DNA from: Campylobacterales bacterium
Lineage (GTDB): Bacteria > Campylobacterota > Campylobacteria > Campylobacterales > QNZT01
Direction of reading: 5' to 3'
NCBI GenBank assembly: GCA_027023405.1
Contig: JALVVN010000009.1
Coordinates: forward strand, 67,485 to 131,484
DNA: 64,000 nt
A program made the translations under genes and the position numbers. The notes beneath the pieces were generated by a model, which searched no databases, was not told the origin of the DNA, and saw nothing but the letters and a program-made list of their open reading frames with translations. Positions 18,917 through 33,008 of this stretch are shown here, in pieces. Position 1 is the stretch's first letter; each line of letters begins with the position of its first letter.

Positions 18917-20047
18917 TCAAAGGTTAGAAAAGAATCTCTGAAAAATATATTTACTATCATGAGGACCGGGACTCGCTTCAGGGTGGTGCTGTACCGAAAA
19001 GATAGGACTCTCTTTATATTTAACCCCCTCAATTGTTCCGTCAAAGAGGTTTTGATGCGTTACTTCCGCAATCTCCCGAATAGTTTCAGGAAGATTGTAG
19101 TTATGGTTTTGTGCCGTGATCTCTACCGCCCCATTCTCTATCCACTTGACAGGGTGATTGCCACCGTGATGCCCAAATTTAAGTTTATAGGTTTTATAAC
19201 CATGTGCGATAGAGAGAAGCTGATGTCCCAAACAGATCGCAAACATCGGTATCTTAGCTTCAATTAATTTTCGCACCTCTCGAGCCTCTCTCTCCAATAC
19301 AAGCGGATCACCCGGACCATTCGAGAGAAAAATCGCATCAAGCTTTTTAGCATGAAACTCTTGAATCAATACTTCAGCATCAAAATGGTGAGGAATCACT
19401 CTCACACTAAACCCGGAATCTTTCAACTCATTTAAAATATTTCGCTTCACCCCAAAGTCAATAACAACGACTCTTTTCCCTCTATTGATTGGCGTACGAT
19501 AGTGTTGTGCTATCGGATCCCACGCACCATCTGTATGCTCATAAGGCTCTTTCGTACTCACTTTTTCAATATAATTTACCTCTTCAATACGAGGTGATGC
19601 CTCAAGCAACTCTTTCAGTTCGCTCTTTTGGGAGATCTCTGTCGAAGCGATCATCATCATCGAGCCTTTGTCGCGAAGAAGCTTCGTCAAATAGCGAGTA
19701 TCTACATCGCAAATTCCAAAACTTTGATGATGCTTGAGAAGAGCAGAGAGTGACTCTTGCGCACGAAAATTGGAATAACGCTCTTGGTAATTTCTCGCGA
19801 TTATACCGCTAGCGTAGATTGTGGTACTCTCCATATCATCTGCGTTACAACCGACATTGCCGATTTCCGGCATTGTAAAGAGAACAAACTGTCCCGCATA
19901 ACTCGGATCTGTCACAATCTCTTGATAGCCTGTCATCGAAGTATTAAAAACAATTTCGCCAACTTTGGTTCCTTCCGTCCCAAAGCTTCTTGCCTCCAAA
20001 AAGGTACCATCTTCAAGATAGATCCAAATCTTTGGTAAAGCACTCAT
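18917..20047 (-). CDS. carA: Carbamoyl-phosphate synthase small subunit
   Basis: VFNTSMTGYQEIVTDPSYAGQ, FAICLGHQLLSIAHG, FSVQHHPEASPGPHD. Confidence 0.98.
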   Translation of the reverse strand: MSALPKIWIYLEDGTFLEARSFGTEGTKVGEIVFNTSMTGYQEIVTDPSYAGQFVLFTMPEIGNVGCNADDMESTTIYASGIIARNYQERYSNFRAQESLSALLKHHQSFGICDVDTRYLTKLLRDKGSMMMIASTEISQKSELKELLEASPRIEEVNYIEKVSTKEPYEHTDGAWDPIAQHYRTPINRGKRVVVIDFGVKRNILNELKDSGFSVRVIPHHFDAEVLIQEFHAKKLDAIFLSNGPGDPLVLEREAREVRKLIEAKIPMFAICLGHQLLSIAHGYKTYKLKFGHHGGNHPVKWIENGAVEITAQNHNYNLPETIREIAEVTHQNLFDGTIEGVKYKESPIFSVQHHPEASPGPHDSKYIFQRFFSNL

Positions 20048-20598
20048 CAGAACATCCCCTTCTTCTTCAACTCCTCGCGATAGAGTCTTTCAAAAACGAT
20101 ATTATACTCATCTGTCCCGGGAATCAACTCTCGTTTCATTCCCTGAATCTTATCTATCACAGTCTCTTCTATCTCCTCAAATCCTTCAATATAACTCTCC
20201 ATGGCTGTGAGTATGACATTTTTGATGGTATTTTCTGCCACATTATACTCTATGAGGTCATTCTGCCAAAGCCTGTCTAAAATTTGATGTGCCAAATTGT
20301 TATAACGATCTTCATAAGAGAGAATCACGCCATACTCTTTTGCCATCTTCTTTTTAATCATCCAAAACATACTACGACGATCGATCTGGTTAAACTCAAG
20401 TTCATCTTCATTCTCATCCAATAGCTCTTCTACACGCGATTCCAGCGCCTGCTCTTTTTTGAGATCCTCCTCGATCACCTCTTGCGCAACCACCTTAACC
20501 GGTTCAAGACCTTTGGTAAAAGTAGCATAACCGCTTCCTAATAAATCAATAGCAACTTTATTTGCAATGTAAGGGGCATGGGGTAATCTGATCTTCAT
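20047..20598 (-). CDS. DUF507 protein
   Basis: MKIRLPHAPYIANKVAIDLLGSG... pattern and adjacency to carA, as seen in Campylobacterota. Confidence 0.8.
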   Translation of the reverse strand: MKIRLPHAPYIANKVAIDLLGSGYATFTKGLEPVKVVAQEVIEEDLKKEQALESRVEELLDENEDELEFNQIDRRSMFWMIKKKMAKEYGVILSYEDRYNNLAHQILDRLWQNDLIEYNVAENTIKNVILTAMESYIEGFEEIEETVIDKIQGMKRELIPGTDEYNIVFERLYREELKKKGMF

Positions 20599-20661
20599 CG
20601 TTTAGACCTTCAATCTGTAATTTGTCTGATTCTATCAAAAAGTAGGTAAAGAGCTTATAAC

Positions 20662-21194
20662 TCACTTGGTTTTATTAGAATCATTTGCCGTTTGATCTGC
20701 AAGTATTTTTGTCACTTCGGAGGCATTTTTCGGATCCATTTTCGCCATGATTTTAGCAATTTTTTTAGGAGGAAGCTTGGAAAGAATAGTGGACGCTTTT
20801 TGATGACTCATCTGATCTAAGATCGCTGCTGCTTTAGAGTCTTTCATTTTCAGATAAGTAATTGCAACTTTTTGATTTTTAGTATTCCTTATCTCTTCTA
20901 ATATTTTTTGATTTTTTTGATAGAGTTCTAAAGTATCTTGCTTGACTTTCTCATCTTTTTGCAACGCTTTCTCTATCTCTTGACGCTTTCTCTCCAAAAG
21001 TTTAGATTTTTTCTCCATCAACTCCTCATTAGCTTGTTTTAATGCCTCAAGAGAGCTTTTTTCTCGCACTATCTCCTCTAGTTTTGCGGCGATCTCTTGC
21101 TTACGCAATTCAAAGAGTTGGTTACAATCAACCGTCAATGGCTCTTTGGCAAAGAGTGAATGAAACAAAAGTACAACAAAAGACAATGTAAATT

Positions 21195-21198
<4 letters not shown>
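20662..21198 (-). CDS. MotE-like periplasmic flagellar chaperone (MgtE-N-like)
   Basis: Signal peptide, long coiled coil, then YLKMKDSKAAAILDQMSHQKASTILSKLPPKKIAKIMAKMDPKNAS. Confidence 0.75.
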
Positions 21199-23721
<2,523 letters not shown>

Positions 23722-23797
23722 AGTTTTCTTTCCGGTGTATTATTTTATTCATACTATGGGGATAGTATAACAAAAAAAGTCTAAGATCCGTACGCTC

Positions 23798-24940
23798 CTA
23801 AGCAAAAAGGAAGCGAATCACGAGCAAAACTACCAATGCTATCAAAGTAAGCCGCAATGTATTACACCGTGTTTTGTTTTTAATTTTTTGTAAATAAACC
23901 TGCTTAATGTGACTAATCAATAATTTATGTCTAATCTCCTTACGACTATCAAATGTGTGAAAGAAAACAAACATAATAACCAAAAACAACACTAGGTTAA
24001 TGATATCACTTTTGTCTCTGAGTAAAATACCAATTGATGAAAGAATAATTTGCACAGCTATCAGTAGATGTACACTACCATCTACACTTTGATTTTTCAG
24101 AACTAATTGGTGATGTAGATGAGTTTTGTCCGGTGCAAAAGGTGAAACACCTCTTTGAATACGACGCACCATTACAATAATCGTATCGATAATAGGCAAT
24201 GCAGCAATATATAAAATCGCCGTATCGCTAATATAGTGTGTCGCTCGCATCGCAACGGCAGAGATAATAAACCCCAAGACTAAGGAACCGCTATCACCCA
24301 TAAAAATCGTTGCAGGGTACCAGTTGTAGAGTAAAAATCCTAAAATTGCCATAATCGTAAAAAAAGTCACATAAAGAATAAACTGATCTTGATAGATGTA
24401 ACCGATATAAAAAAGTGCAGCTAAAATAATCACTGAAATCGAACCGGCCAAACCATCTAACCCATCAATCAAATTTAATGCATTGGTAAAACCGGCTACT
24501 GCAAACATGGTAAAAAATATAGAAATCACATAAGGCATCTGCAAATCTACACCAAACCAGTTGCCTAATGTCACAATTTTTAGATCGTCATAGAAATAGA
24601 TGATTAGCGTTGCCGCCATAATAACAATGAGTTTAACCCGCGCAGATATGGGTTTGAGATCATCAATCACACCGGTGATGAAAATGATTAATAAGGCTCC
24701 AAAAAAGCCGATATGTTGCACAACAAAAGAAAAGTGAAAAAGCGTGAGTACCACCATCAGAGAGAAATAGATCGCTATCCCTGCACCTCTAGGTGTAGGC
24801 ACAGTATGAGAACTTCTCTGATTAGGCACATCAATCAATTGAATGCGTGTCGCATTTTGTTTGATAATTTGAATCAGAAGGAGTGATAAAAAGAAGAGGA
24901 TAAGTCCCTCTAACAATAAACCTCCTCCTGCTTGAAACAT
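23798..24940 (-). CDS. MraY/WecA-family undecaprenyl-phosphate glycosyl-1-phosphate transferase
   Basis: DVPNQRSSHTVPTPRGAGIA, NALNLIDGLDGLAGS, IFMGDSGSLVLGF, HLHHQLV. Confidence 0.92.
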   Translation of the reverse strand: MFQAGGGLLLEGLILFFLSLLLIQIIKQNATRIQLIDVPNQRSSHTVPTPRGAGIAIYFSLMVVLTLFHFSFVVQHIGFFGALLIIFITGVIDDLKPISARVKLIVIMAATLIIYFYDDLKIVTLGNWFGVDLQMPYVISIFFTMFAVAGFTNALNLIDGLDGLAGSISVIILAALFYIGYIYQDQFILYVTFFTIMAILGFLLYNWYPATIFMGDSGSLVLGFIISAVAMRATHYISDTAILYIAALPIIDTIIVMVRRIQRGVSPFAPDKTHLHHQLVLKNQSVDGSVHLLIAVQIILSSIGILLRDKSDIINLVLFLVIMFVFFHTFDSRKEIRHKLLISHIKQVYLQKIKNKTRCNTLRLTLIALVVLLVIRFLFA

Positions 24941-24962
24941 ACTTTTATCACCTTGACTTTAG

Positions 24963-27278
24963 TTATTTATAGGTATAGCTATATTTAAAAAAGCTCTGAG
25001 ACAAATTTTTTGGCTTCACATCATTTAAAACTATACCTACATTACTTATCTCATATGTTTGAATCATATCCTCTAAACTTTTGAGATACTCTTTTTCTGA
25101 ATATTCAGAACGGAAAACGACCAATGAAATATCAGCAAGCTTCATTAACAATATCGCATCCGTGAGCGCACCCATCGGCGGTGCATCAACGATAATATAA
25201 TCATAGTTCGCACGAAGCTCTTCAATAACACGCTCTAAATGTCCTGCCTGCATCAATTCCGAGGGATTTGGCGGAATAGGTCCTGAAGTAATAATATCTA
25301 AATTCTTAATCTTTTTATGTTCCCAAATGACCTCTTTCAATTCACTATTACCTGAGAGAACCGTACTCATACCTACCTTATTGGTCAACGCAAACACACG
25401 ATGCAACATCGGTCGTCGCATATCCAATGAGATGACAATACTCTTCTTATCACTCATTCCGAATACTGCGGCGAGATTGGTGGCTGTTGTCGTCTTTCCT
25501 TCTCCCGGAACTGTTGAAGTCACTACGATCACTTTACTCTTATGTTTAGCCGAAACAAATTCTAAATTGGTACGAATCAAGCGCATTGCTTCACTCGCGA
25601 CTGATTGCTGATCCTCTAAAACAAAAAGTTGATTCGTTGTTTTTTCATGAGGTACAATACCATAAAACGGAATAGTTGTATGGTGAGCAAAATCATCTCT
25701 ACTCTTCAATTTGTTATCAAACATATTTCGCAAAAGAACCAAAAGTGATGAGAAAATAAGTCCTAAAAGCGTACTCAAAACTAAAATCATCGGCTTATTC
25801 GGCTTAATAGGTTTTTTAGGAATGATAGCGCGATCAAGTACTCTATTACCCGAAACCTTCGCAGCTTTTGTAATTGACATCTCTGACTGTTTTTCAAGTA
25901 AAAATTGGTAAGTTTTTTGATTCACTTCATAGGTTCGTTTTAAATCAGCTAAATCCCGCTCTTTCTCAGGAAGCTTTGAGAGTTTCGTCTCCCTAGTATA
26001 GAGCGTATCTTCTAGCGCTTTTCTCTTCTCTCTTAACCCATCATTGATACTCTCAATCGCACTCTCAAGTGCCATTTTAATATCATCGATTTTCTCATTT
26101 GCCTTTTGAACATCAGGATGTGCCGGTGTAAATTTACTTAACAACGAGATTTTCTCCAATTTCGCTCTCTGAAAATCGGAAAGTAGTGTCTCTAAGACCG
26201 GATAATCTTTTGCCAATGATGAAACTGCCCCATAATTCCCTTTTCGAAACTCATCATAGAGTGATTGAAACGCATTCTCTTTGATCTTCACATCCGAAAG
26301 CTCCGCGCGATATTTACTAAGCTGTTTAATCGTCACATCCGATTCGGAATCGATATTCATTAAGTTATTCTCTTCTTTATAGTTTTCAAGTTTTATAGCG
26401 GATCGTTTGAGTTTTGCCTTGACTTTTTCAAGTTGTGCATTGATAAACGAGAGTGCTTGAGACGCTTCCGTTGTATTTTTATTTACACTTTTACTCATAT
26501 ACGAATCTACCAATGCATCAACAAAATCTTTTGCTCTCTTTGCCACAGTGTCTTGGTAAATGATCTTAATGACCGAACCGTTTTTAGCTACAGGGAAAAC
26601 ACTCAAGTTTTGTTGGATTGCATTAATAGCACTATTTTTATCTGAAACGACAAAAATAATCTTTGTATTTGGTACAAAAGCATCTTTTTTATTGATGACA
26701 GCAGAAAAATAGGGAGTATCAATCTTTTGCCCAAATTTATATTCTCCGTTGAGGGATACTTTTTCACCGCTGGATGCAAGTGTCTCTTTCAAAAGTGAGA
26801 GAACCCCTCCCGACTTAGTAAAGAGTTGAAAATGGTCATCATCAATTGGTTTTAAGTAAACCCAAATCCCATAAAATTCAGGATCTTTGACTTTTAAGGC
26901 ATTTAATTCAATCGGTTCATTTTTATAATATTCAACCTCTTTGTATGCTTGTTTTGCAAAGTATCGAATCTGGTATCCCACCTTTTGCATCGCTTCGGCA
27001 ATCAGTTTACGCGATCGTAAAACTTCAACCTCTGTATCAATCAGTGTGCTACCCTTGTCGTAGTCTCTCTTTTGCATCAAATCGATATCAAGTTTATCAT
27101 TACTCACTTCGATAGTTGAGTATGTCTCATATACCGGATGCGAAAAATAGTTATAGGCAAAGCCACCTAATAAAAATAGTAATGTCGTTAACAATATAAA
27201 CAATTTATGTTGCGAAAATAGTTTCAAAAAATGATTGACATCTCTATTGTTAATCTGCTTGTGCTGTGCTTTACCCAT
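24963..27278 (-). CDS. Polysaccharide co-polymerase/BY-type tyrosine autokinase (Wzc-like)
   Basis: Wzz domain; VVTSTVPGEGKTTTATNLAAV Walker A; DYIIVDAPP; C-terminal tyrosine tail FFKYSYTYK. Confidence 0.93.
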   Translation of the reverse strand: MGKAQHKQINNRDVNHFLKLFSQHKLFILLTTLLFLLGGFAYNYFSHPVYETYSTIEVSNDKLDIDLMQKRDYDKGSTLIDTEVEVLRSRKLIAEAMQKVGYQIRYFAKQAYKEVEYYKNEPIELNALKVKDPEFYGIWVYLKPIDDDHFQLFTKSGGVLSLLKETLASSGEKVSLNGEYKFGQKIDTPYFSAVINKKDAFVPNTKIIFVVSDKNSAINAIQQNLSVFPVAKNGSVIKIIYQDTVAKRAKDFVDALVDSYMSKSVNKNTTEASQALSFINAQLEKVKAKLKRSAIKLENYKEENNLMNIDSESDVTIKQLSKYRAELSDVKIKENAFQSLYDEFRKGNYGAVSSLAKDYPVLETLLSDFQRAKLEKISLLSKFTPAHPDVQKANEKIDDIKMALESAIESINDGLREKRKALEDTLYTRETKLSKLPEKERDLADLKRTYEVNQKTYQFLLEKQSEMSITKAAKVSGNRVLDRAIIPKKPIKPNKPMILVLSTLLGLIFSSLLVLLRNMFDNKLKSRDDFAHHTTIPFYGIVPHEKTTNQLFVLEDQQSVASEAMRLIRTNLEFVSAKHKSKVIVVTSTVPGEGKTTTATNLAAVFGMSDKKSIVISLDMRRPMLHRVFALTNKVGMSTVLSGNSELKEVIWEHKKIKNLDIITSGPIPPNPSELMQAGHLERVIEELRANYDYIIVDAPPMGALTDAILLMKLADISLVVFRSEYSEKEYLKSLEDMIQTYEISNVGIVLNDVKPKNLSQSFFKYSYTYK

Positions 27279-27307
27279 AACCTTCCTTCTTTTTTTAAAT
27301 CTTGTCC

Positions 27308-28105
27308 CTAGTGTCTAACATCAAAAATGCGTGTATTTGTCAGCTGCTTGCCTGTGAAGAGTACATCCAACACCCTTGTTGCAAGATCGATACCTGGGAT
27401 TTGTTCAGCTATACCCAAATTTCTTCTACGATACTCATTCGGTTCGACATAAACAACATCATTTGGATAGATAGTCAAAGCACCCGGTGCAAGCGCAGAG
27501 AGTCTCGTCAAGTCAACGGTTTCTACCTCCGGCTTCTCTCTGGTGCCTCGGATAATTTTGATACTTTGACGATCTGCAAAATCAGTCAATCCACCGGTGG
27601 AACTCAAAAGCTCTAACAATGAAGTTGTATCTTCAACAATATCCACACGACCTGGATTTCGTACTTCTCCTAATACAAATGCTCTCTTGTTAAGAATATC
27701 CACTGTTACATGCGAATGCCGAACATATTTTGCATATTCTCGTGTCAAGAGGGTAGCAGCTTGCCGAGCTGTTAAACCACCTACTCGGATTACCCCTACA
27801 AGAGGAAGATCGATCGTACCGTCCGGTGCCACCAAAACACCTCTTTCATCTCTAGGATTGATCTGCGCTCGAACATCTCTAGTGCTTAATTCCGGATGGT
27901 TAAAAACCAAAATCGAAAGACGATTATTCGGAACAATGCGTGACTCATAAATACCATGATGGGCAACACTGGTTGCAGGCAGAAGCGTATCTGCTTTTTT
28001 CTGGTTAAATAACAGATACTCATCTTTCGTACTACATCCGCTCATCATCATGAGACTTAATAATAGACTAGCTGAAACGCTAAAACGAACTTTTTTCATA
28101 ATCAT
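27308..28105 (-). CDS. Polysaccharide export outer-membrane lipoprotein (Wza-like)
   Basis: Lipobox MMSGCS; YEIVPNNRLSILVFNHPELS-type start and SLBB-like VRNPGRVDIVEDTTSLLELLSSTGGLTDFADRQSIKIIRG. Confidence 0.9.
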   Translation of the reverse strand: MIMKKVRFSVSASLLLSLMMMSGCSTKDEYLLFNQKKADTLLPATSVAHHGIYESRIVPNNRLSILVFNHPELSTRDVRAQINPRDERGVLVAPDGTIDLPLVGVIRVGGLTARQAATLLTREYAKYVRHSHVTVDILNKRAFVLGEVRNPGRVDIVEDTTSLLELLSSTGGLTDFADRQSIKIIRGTREKPEVETVDLTRLSALAPGALTIYPNDVVYVEPNEYRRRNLGIAEQIPGIDLATRVLDVLFTGKQLTNTRIFDVRH

Positions 28106-28310
28106 ACGCCCTTACACTTTTAATAACATTAAAAGGATTATAGATAAATAAATATTAGTTTAAAATTAAATGTTAAAATAAATATACACAATATATCAGT
28201 ATGTAACTTTTTTGGACAAAAAAACATATTTGCACCAATCTCAAGTTGATTATATTATTAAATATATTAAATTTTTAACATATAACTTTAATTATTTAAA
28301 TATTCTTCCT

Positions 28311-29534
28311 CTATTTTCTCTTCTTTGCTCTTCTGTCTTTTAATTTACAAAAAGCATAGACCTCTTTCTCTTCACCTACTTCTATATCCAAGAACTCTTT
28401 ATGCGCTACCAAGAAGACAATAATATCTGACATGGCGACAGCCTCTTTATAATCCACTATTTCAAATTCAGGATGGCTACTAATATTCGGCTCTACCGCC
28501 ACAATATTGACACCCTCTGATTTGAGTCGTCGGGTAATATAAAGAGCCGGTGACTCACGCAAGTCATCAATGTCAGGTTTAAAGGCAAGCCCCATACAAG
28601 CCACTTTTGTCTCTCTACCGTGTGTCTTCTCAAACTCCAATGCCGCATTCTTGATTTTTTCAATGACCCATTCTGATTTGTAATCATTTACCTCTCGTGC
28701 TGTTTTAATCAGTTTCGCATCACCTTTTGCGGCATCGACAATAAACCATGGATCAACTGCAATACAGTGACCACCCACACCACATCCAGGTTGGAGAATA
28801 TTGACCCGTGGATGTCGGTTTGCCAAATCAATCAACTCCCACACATCAATCCCAAATTTACCGGCAAGCATCGAGAGTTCATTGGCAAATGCGATATTGA
28901 CATCACGAAAACTGTTTTCAGTCAATTTCGCCATCTCCGCTGTTCGAGCGTCAGTCTCTAAGACCTCACCGGTCACAAAATTTCGATAAAAATCTGCTGT
29001 CAATTTGGTTGCAACCGGTGTCGTACCACCTACAATCCTATCATTGGCTACCAACTCATGCATAATTTTTCCCGGCAATACCCGTTCAGGACAGTGTGCA
29101 AAGTGTAGATGAGTCGTATCAACACCTTCATGACGAAGTGTCTCTTCCATCAAGTCAGTTGTTCCTACCGGAGATGTAGACTCTAAAATCACAATATTCC
29201 CATCCTCTACATAGGGAGCCAGTGACTTCGTTGCAGAGATAATATAATCCACATTGGGCACATGATTTTCTTTAAACGGAGTCGGTACCGCTACAATGAA
29301 GACATCTGCTTGTGTCGGTTTGGTATCGGCAACAAGATTGCCGGAATTAACCGCTGACTGCACAAAAGTATCCAAATCAGGTTCAACGATATGAATTTTA
29401 CCTTGATTGATAATATCCACCGTCTCTTGCACCACATCGACACCGTGCACATTATATCCACGATTTGCCAAAAGTGAGGCTGTCGGTAAACCGATATAGC
29501 CCAATCCTACCACACATACTTTTTCAATTGCCAT
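28311..29534 (-). CDS. wecC: UDP-N-acetyl-D-mannosamine dehydrogenase
   Basis: VCVVGLGYIGLPTASLLANRGYNVHGVD; NILQPGCGVGGHCIAVDPWFIV; FKPDIDDLRESPAL. Confidence 0.94.
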   Translation of the reverse strand: MAIEKVCVVGLGYIGLPTASLLANRGYNVHGVDVVQETVDIINQGKIHIVEPDLDTFVQSAVNSGNLVADTKPTQADVFIVAVPTPFKENHVPNVDYIISATKSLAPYVEDGNIVILESTSPVGTTDLMEETLRHEGVDTTHLHFAHCPERVLPGKIMHELVANDRIVGGTTPVATKLTADFYRNFVTGEVLETDARTAEMAKLTENSFRDVNIAFANELSMLAGKFGIDVWELIDLANRHPRVNILQPGCGVGGHCIAVDPWFIVDAAKGDAKLIKTAREVNDYKSEWVIEKIKNAALEFEKTHGRETKVACMGLAFKPDIDDLRESPALYITRRLKSEGVNIVAVEPNISSHPEFEIVDYKEAVAMSDIIVFLVAHKEFLDIEVGEEKEVYAFCKLKDRRAKKRK

Positions 29535-30673
29535 TACTTTTTCTCCTTTATAAATGAAACAATTCGTTCACAGGCTTTACCATCCCCATATGGGTTATGC
29601 GATCGACTCATTGCTTCATATGCCCTCTCATCATCGAGTAATGTTTGGCACTCCTGAATAATCTTCTGAGTATCCGTTCCAACCAATTTCACGGTTCCCG
29701 CTTCAACCGCTTCCGGTCGTTCTGTCGTATCCCGCATTACAAGTACGGGTTTCCCTAGACTCGGAGCCTCCTCTTGAATACCGCCACTATCGGTCAAAAT
29801 AAAGAGCGATCGCTCCATTAAATAGACAAACGGCTCATAGTCAAGCGGATCTATCAAATGAACATTCTCAACACTCGATAAAATCTCATTGACCGGCTTT
29901 TGCACATTTGGATTGAGATGTACCGGATAGACGATATCCACATCCCTATTGGCCTGCGCCAAACGCTTTAACCCTTCACAAATATGCAAAAATCCCTCAC
30001 CAAAATTCTCTCTTCGATGTCCGGTCACCAAGATCAAACGACGATCATCTCGAAGCGTGTATCCCTTCTCAGCAATCAATTGCTTAAGCCTCTCTTGCTG
30101 TGCACTATCCTCTTTGATCTTCGTCACGACACGCAACAATGCATCAATTACAGTATTTCCTGTCACGATGACATTAGCAACATCGACATTTTCTTTTAAA
30201 AGATTAGATCTGCTCTGCTTGGTGGGCGCAAAATGGTATGTCGCCAATCTTCCCGTCACCTGCCGATTCCCCTCTTCCGGCCATGGTGAGTAGATATTGT
30301 GGGTTCTCAGACCCGCCTCTACATGCCCTACGGCAATCTGCTGATAAAAGGCGGCAATCGAAGTAGCCATCGTCGTAGCGGTATCACCGTGTACCAATAC
30401 AAGATCCGGCTTTGCTTCCGCCAATACCGGTTTAAGACCGAGCAAAATATTGGAAGTCACTTCATAGAGATCCTGCCCCGGCTTCATCACATCAAGATCA
30501 TAATCAGGTGTAATTTCAAAGAGATTGAGCACTTGATCGAGCATTTGACGATGTTGCGCCGTCACACAAACAATCGTTTCAAAATCTTTATCCGCTTCAA
30601 ATGCTTTGACAAGTGGTGCCATCTTAATCGCTTCAGGGCGTGTACCGAATACGAGCATTACCTTTTTTATCAT
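29534..30673 (-). CDS. wecB: UDP-N-acetylglucosamine 2-epimerase, non-hydrolysing
   Basis: [67 protein letters not shown] at 30673 gives a 4-bp ATGA overlap with galE. Confidence 0.96.
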   Translation of the reverse strand: MIKKVMLVFGTRPEAIKMAPLVKAFEADKDFETIVCVTAQHRQMLDQVLNLFEITPDYDLDVMKPGQDLYEVTSNILLGLKPVLAEAKPDLVLVHGDTATTMATSIAAFYQQIAVGHVEAGLRTHNIYSPWPEEGNRQVTGRLATYHFAPTKQSRSNLLKENVDVANVIVTGNTVIDALLRVVTKIKEDSAQQERLKQLIAEKGYTLRDDRRLILVTGHRRENFGEGFLHICEGLKRLAQANRDVDIVYPVHLNPNVQKPVNEILSSVENVHLIDPLDYEPFVYLMERSLFILTDSGGIQEEAPSLGKPVLVMRDTTERPEAVEAGTVKLVGTDTQKIIQECQTLLDDERAYEAMSRSHNPYGDGKACERIVSFIKEKK

Positions 30674-31653
30674 GACAATTTTTTCTCCCAGTCGAGTGCA
30701 GTTTGACAAATGAGCTTGAGATCATCATATTTTGGGCTCCATCCCATTTTTTCTTTGATCTTCGTATTGTCAGAGATTAGGATCGAAGGATCCCCCTCTC
30801 TTCGCTCTTTTACCTCAGCAATAAAATCGACACCACTCACCTCTCGCATCGTCTCCAATACTTCAAGCACTGAAAAGCCATGTCCATACCCACAGTTAAA
30901 GATATCGCTTTCATTACCGGCTTCCAAATACTCCAATGCTTTTAAGTGTGCACTTGCGAGATCCTCTACATGAATATAGTCACGAATACAGGTTCCGTCC
31001 GGCGTATCATAATCATCACCGAATACATACATTTTATCCCGTTTTCCACATGCTGTTTCAGCGGCTACTTTGATAAGATGGGTTGCTCCTTCGGTCGATT
31101 GCCCGATCTTACCGTCGATACTTGCACCGGCGACATTAAAGTATCGTAATGCAATATATTTAAAATCCTCAAAGGCAAATGCTGTATCTTTCAACACGGT
31201 TTCACTCATCAACTTACTGCTACCGTAAGGGTTAATTGGATTGGTCGGTGTTGTCTCTTTGACCGGGATAAACTCCGCAGCCGGTTCACCGTAAGTCGCC
31301 GCTGTCGAAGAGAAGATAAATTTATTAACTCCATGTTTGATGCAAGATCGGATCACATTAGTCGTATTGGCGGTATTGTTCATATAATACTTGAGTGGAT
31401 CGCGTACACTCTCTGGTACAACTAAGCTAGCTGCAAAATGAATCACTGCATCAAATTGCTTTTCTTCGAATAGACGATCAACCGCTTCGTAGTCACTCAA
31501 ATCCAATTTCACAAATTCACCGTATAAAATAGCATCTTCAAATCCTGTAACAAGATTATCTACGACAGTGATTTCATGTTCGCCCTGCTCTCCGAGTTGT
31601 TTCACTACATGACTACCGATATACCCTGCTCCACCGTTGACTAATATTTTCAT
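30670..31653 (-). CDS. galE: UDP-glucose 4-epimerase
   Basis: [47 protein letters not shown]. Confidence 0.96.
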   Translation of the reverse strand: MKILVNGGAGYIGSHVVKQLGEQGEHEITVVDNLVTGFEDAILYGEFVKLDLSDYEAVDRLFEEKQFDAVIHFAASLVVPESVRDPLKYYMNNTANTTNVIRSCIKHGVNKFIFSSTAATYGEPAAEFIPVKETTPTNPINPYGSSKLMSETVLKDTAFAFEDFKYIALRYFNVAGASIDGKIGQSTEGATHLIKVAAETACGKRDKMYVFGDDYDTPDGTCIRDYIHVEDLASAHLKALEYLEAGNESDIFNCGYGHGFSVLEVLETMREVSGVDFIAEVKERREGDPSILISDNTKIKEKMGWSPKYDDLKLICQTALDWEKKLS

Positions 31654-32819
31654 TTCTCTTCCTTTAAAAAATTTTCTACTATCTCAATAATTTTTTTGCT
31701 CTGGGTTTCACGAATGAATTCCTCTTTGACAATTTGACGATTTTTCGTTGAAATCTGATACTCCTTCTCCTTCATCTCCAAAATCGCCTCTTTGACCAAT
31801 TCCGGACGATTTGGCAAAATTGAGATTGCATTCTCCAATCTATCGACAAATTTCACCGCTTCTCCAATACCTCCATAGAGGATCGGCAAACCGGTCGCCG
31901 CATATTCATAGAGCTTGGAAGGCATCGCTGTTTTAAATTGTTCATTAAGTTGTGCATAAAGTACAGTTGTATTTTGGTAAAAATGCATAATTTCATCACG
32001 ACTGACCTTACCAAAAAATTCAACATTTTTAATCTTATTTCTTGCCACATACTCCCTTAGTGATTTATAACTTGTACCGTCACCGACAATATTGACCTTG
32101 ACATCAGGAATATCTTTTGCACCATCTACCAATACTTGTACATTTTGTCCTATGGCAATATTGCCGATGTATGTAATCGTAAAAGGGATATCTTTATTAA
32201 CCGTAATTTGACTCAATTCATCAAAACGACTCTGTTCGATTCCGTTAGCAATTTTTATAATATGTGGATTATTGCTTCTTTGCTCAACCCACTCTTTTTC
32301 AAAATCATTTGTGACACAAACGAAGTCATATGCACCAAGCGATCGCTCCATCAATTTTGAGATTGCTCTCTTGATAAACGCTTTAAATCGACTATTTGCC
32401 TCAATATATTCCCAAGTAATATCACGAATATCGATAATGCGTGTACCTTGACCAAAGAGCGATAGTACCGGTATGATAAACATAAAAGGAGAAGTGGCAA
32501 TGGTCAGTTCCGCATCAATTTTATTAGCACGATCCACCAATTTTTTAATAAAAAAGATCTCCCATAATGCCCGTGAAAAAAACTTTTCCGTATTGTAATT
32601 TTTTTGATTGACATAATAGACATCTATATGATCGCTAAATTTCACCTTCTCATTTTTCTGAGGCTTCCCTCTTTGTGTCAGTGAAATCACATTGACATCA
32701 TAGAATTTCTCCAGCTCTTTGACATAAGCGAGCACTCTATTGGTTCCCGCTGTATTTTCCGGCATAAAGTGACTGGTCAAAAAATTAATCCGTTTTCTCA
32801 AAACAGCAACCCTTATCAA
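31650..32819 (-). CDS. Glycosyltransferase family 4-like
   Basis: GT-B architecture with TYIGNIAIGQNVQVLVDGAKDIPDVKVNIVGDGTSYKSL and EYAATGLPILYGG. Confidence 0.85.
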   Translation of the reverse strand: MIRVAVLRKRINFLTSHFMPENTAGTNRVLAYVKELEKFYDVNVISLTQRGKPQKNEKVKFSDHIDVYYVNQKNYNTEKFFSRALWEIFFIKKLVDRANKIDAELTIATSPFMFIIPVLSLFGQGTRIIDIRDITWEYIEANSRFKAFIKRAISKLMERSLGAYDFVCVTNDFEKEWVEQRSNNPHIIKIANGIEQSRFDELSQITVNKDIPFTITYIGNIAIGQNVQVLVDGAKDIPDVKVNIVGDGTSYKSLREYVARNKIKNVEFFGKVSRDEIMHFYQNTTVLYAQLNEQFKTAMPSKLYEYAATGLPILYGGIGEAVKFVDRLENAISILPNRPELVKEAILEMKEKEYQISTKNRQIVKEEFIRETQSKKIIEIVENFLKEEK

Positions 32820-32970
32820 ATACTTAAATTATTGATATAATATACCATAATCAACTTAAAATTAAATAGTTTTAATTCTTATTTATAGTTTTTCTTTTTT
32901 ATCCTATAGTGATATCGTCAAATTAAAAAAAATTTTTACAGGAACAAGCTAGCTAATAGGATATTTTTCA

Positions 32971-33008
32971 TTAAGAAAAAGGTATAAAGTATAATACCTT
33001 TTTCTTAA
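32971..33008 (-). terminator. Hairpin directly after tkt
   Basis: 15-bp perfect stem ttaagaaaaaggtat / atacctttttcttaa with an 8-nt loop, abutting the tkt stop at 33009. Confidence 0.75.

Noticed and set aside
28106-28310. AT-rich gap between wecC and wza checked for ops/JUMPstart elements
   Set aside because: No GGCGGTAG-like sequence seen; only short A/T-rich inverted repeats that are expected by composition.
32820-32970. Very AT-rich gap downstream of the GT start, considered as a regulatory RNA
   Set aside because: Only a plausible promoter (TATATT-like) for the glycosyltransferase; composition too biased to support structure claims.
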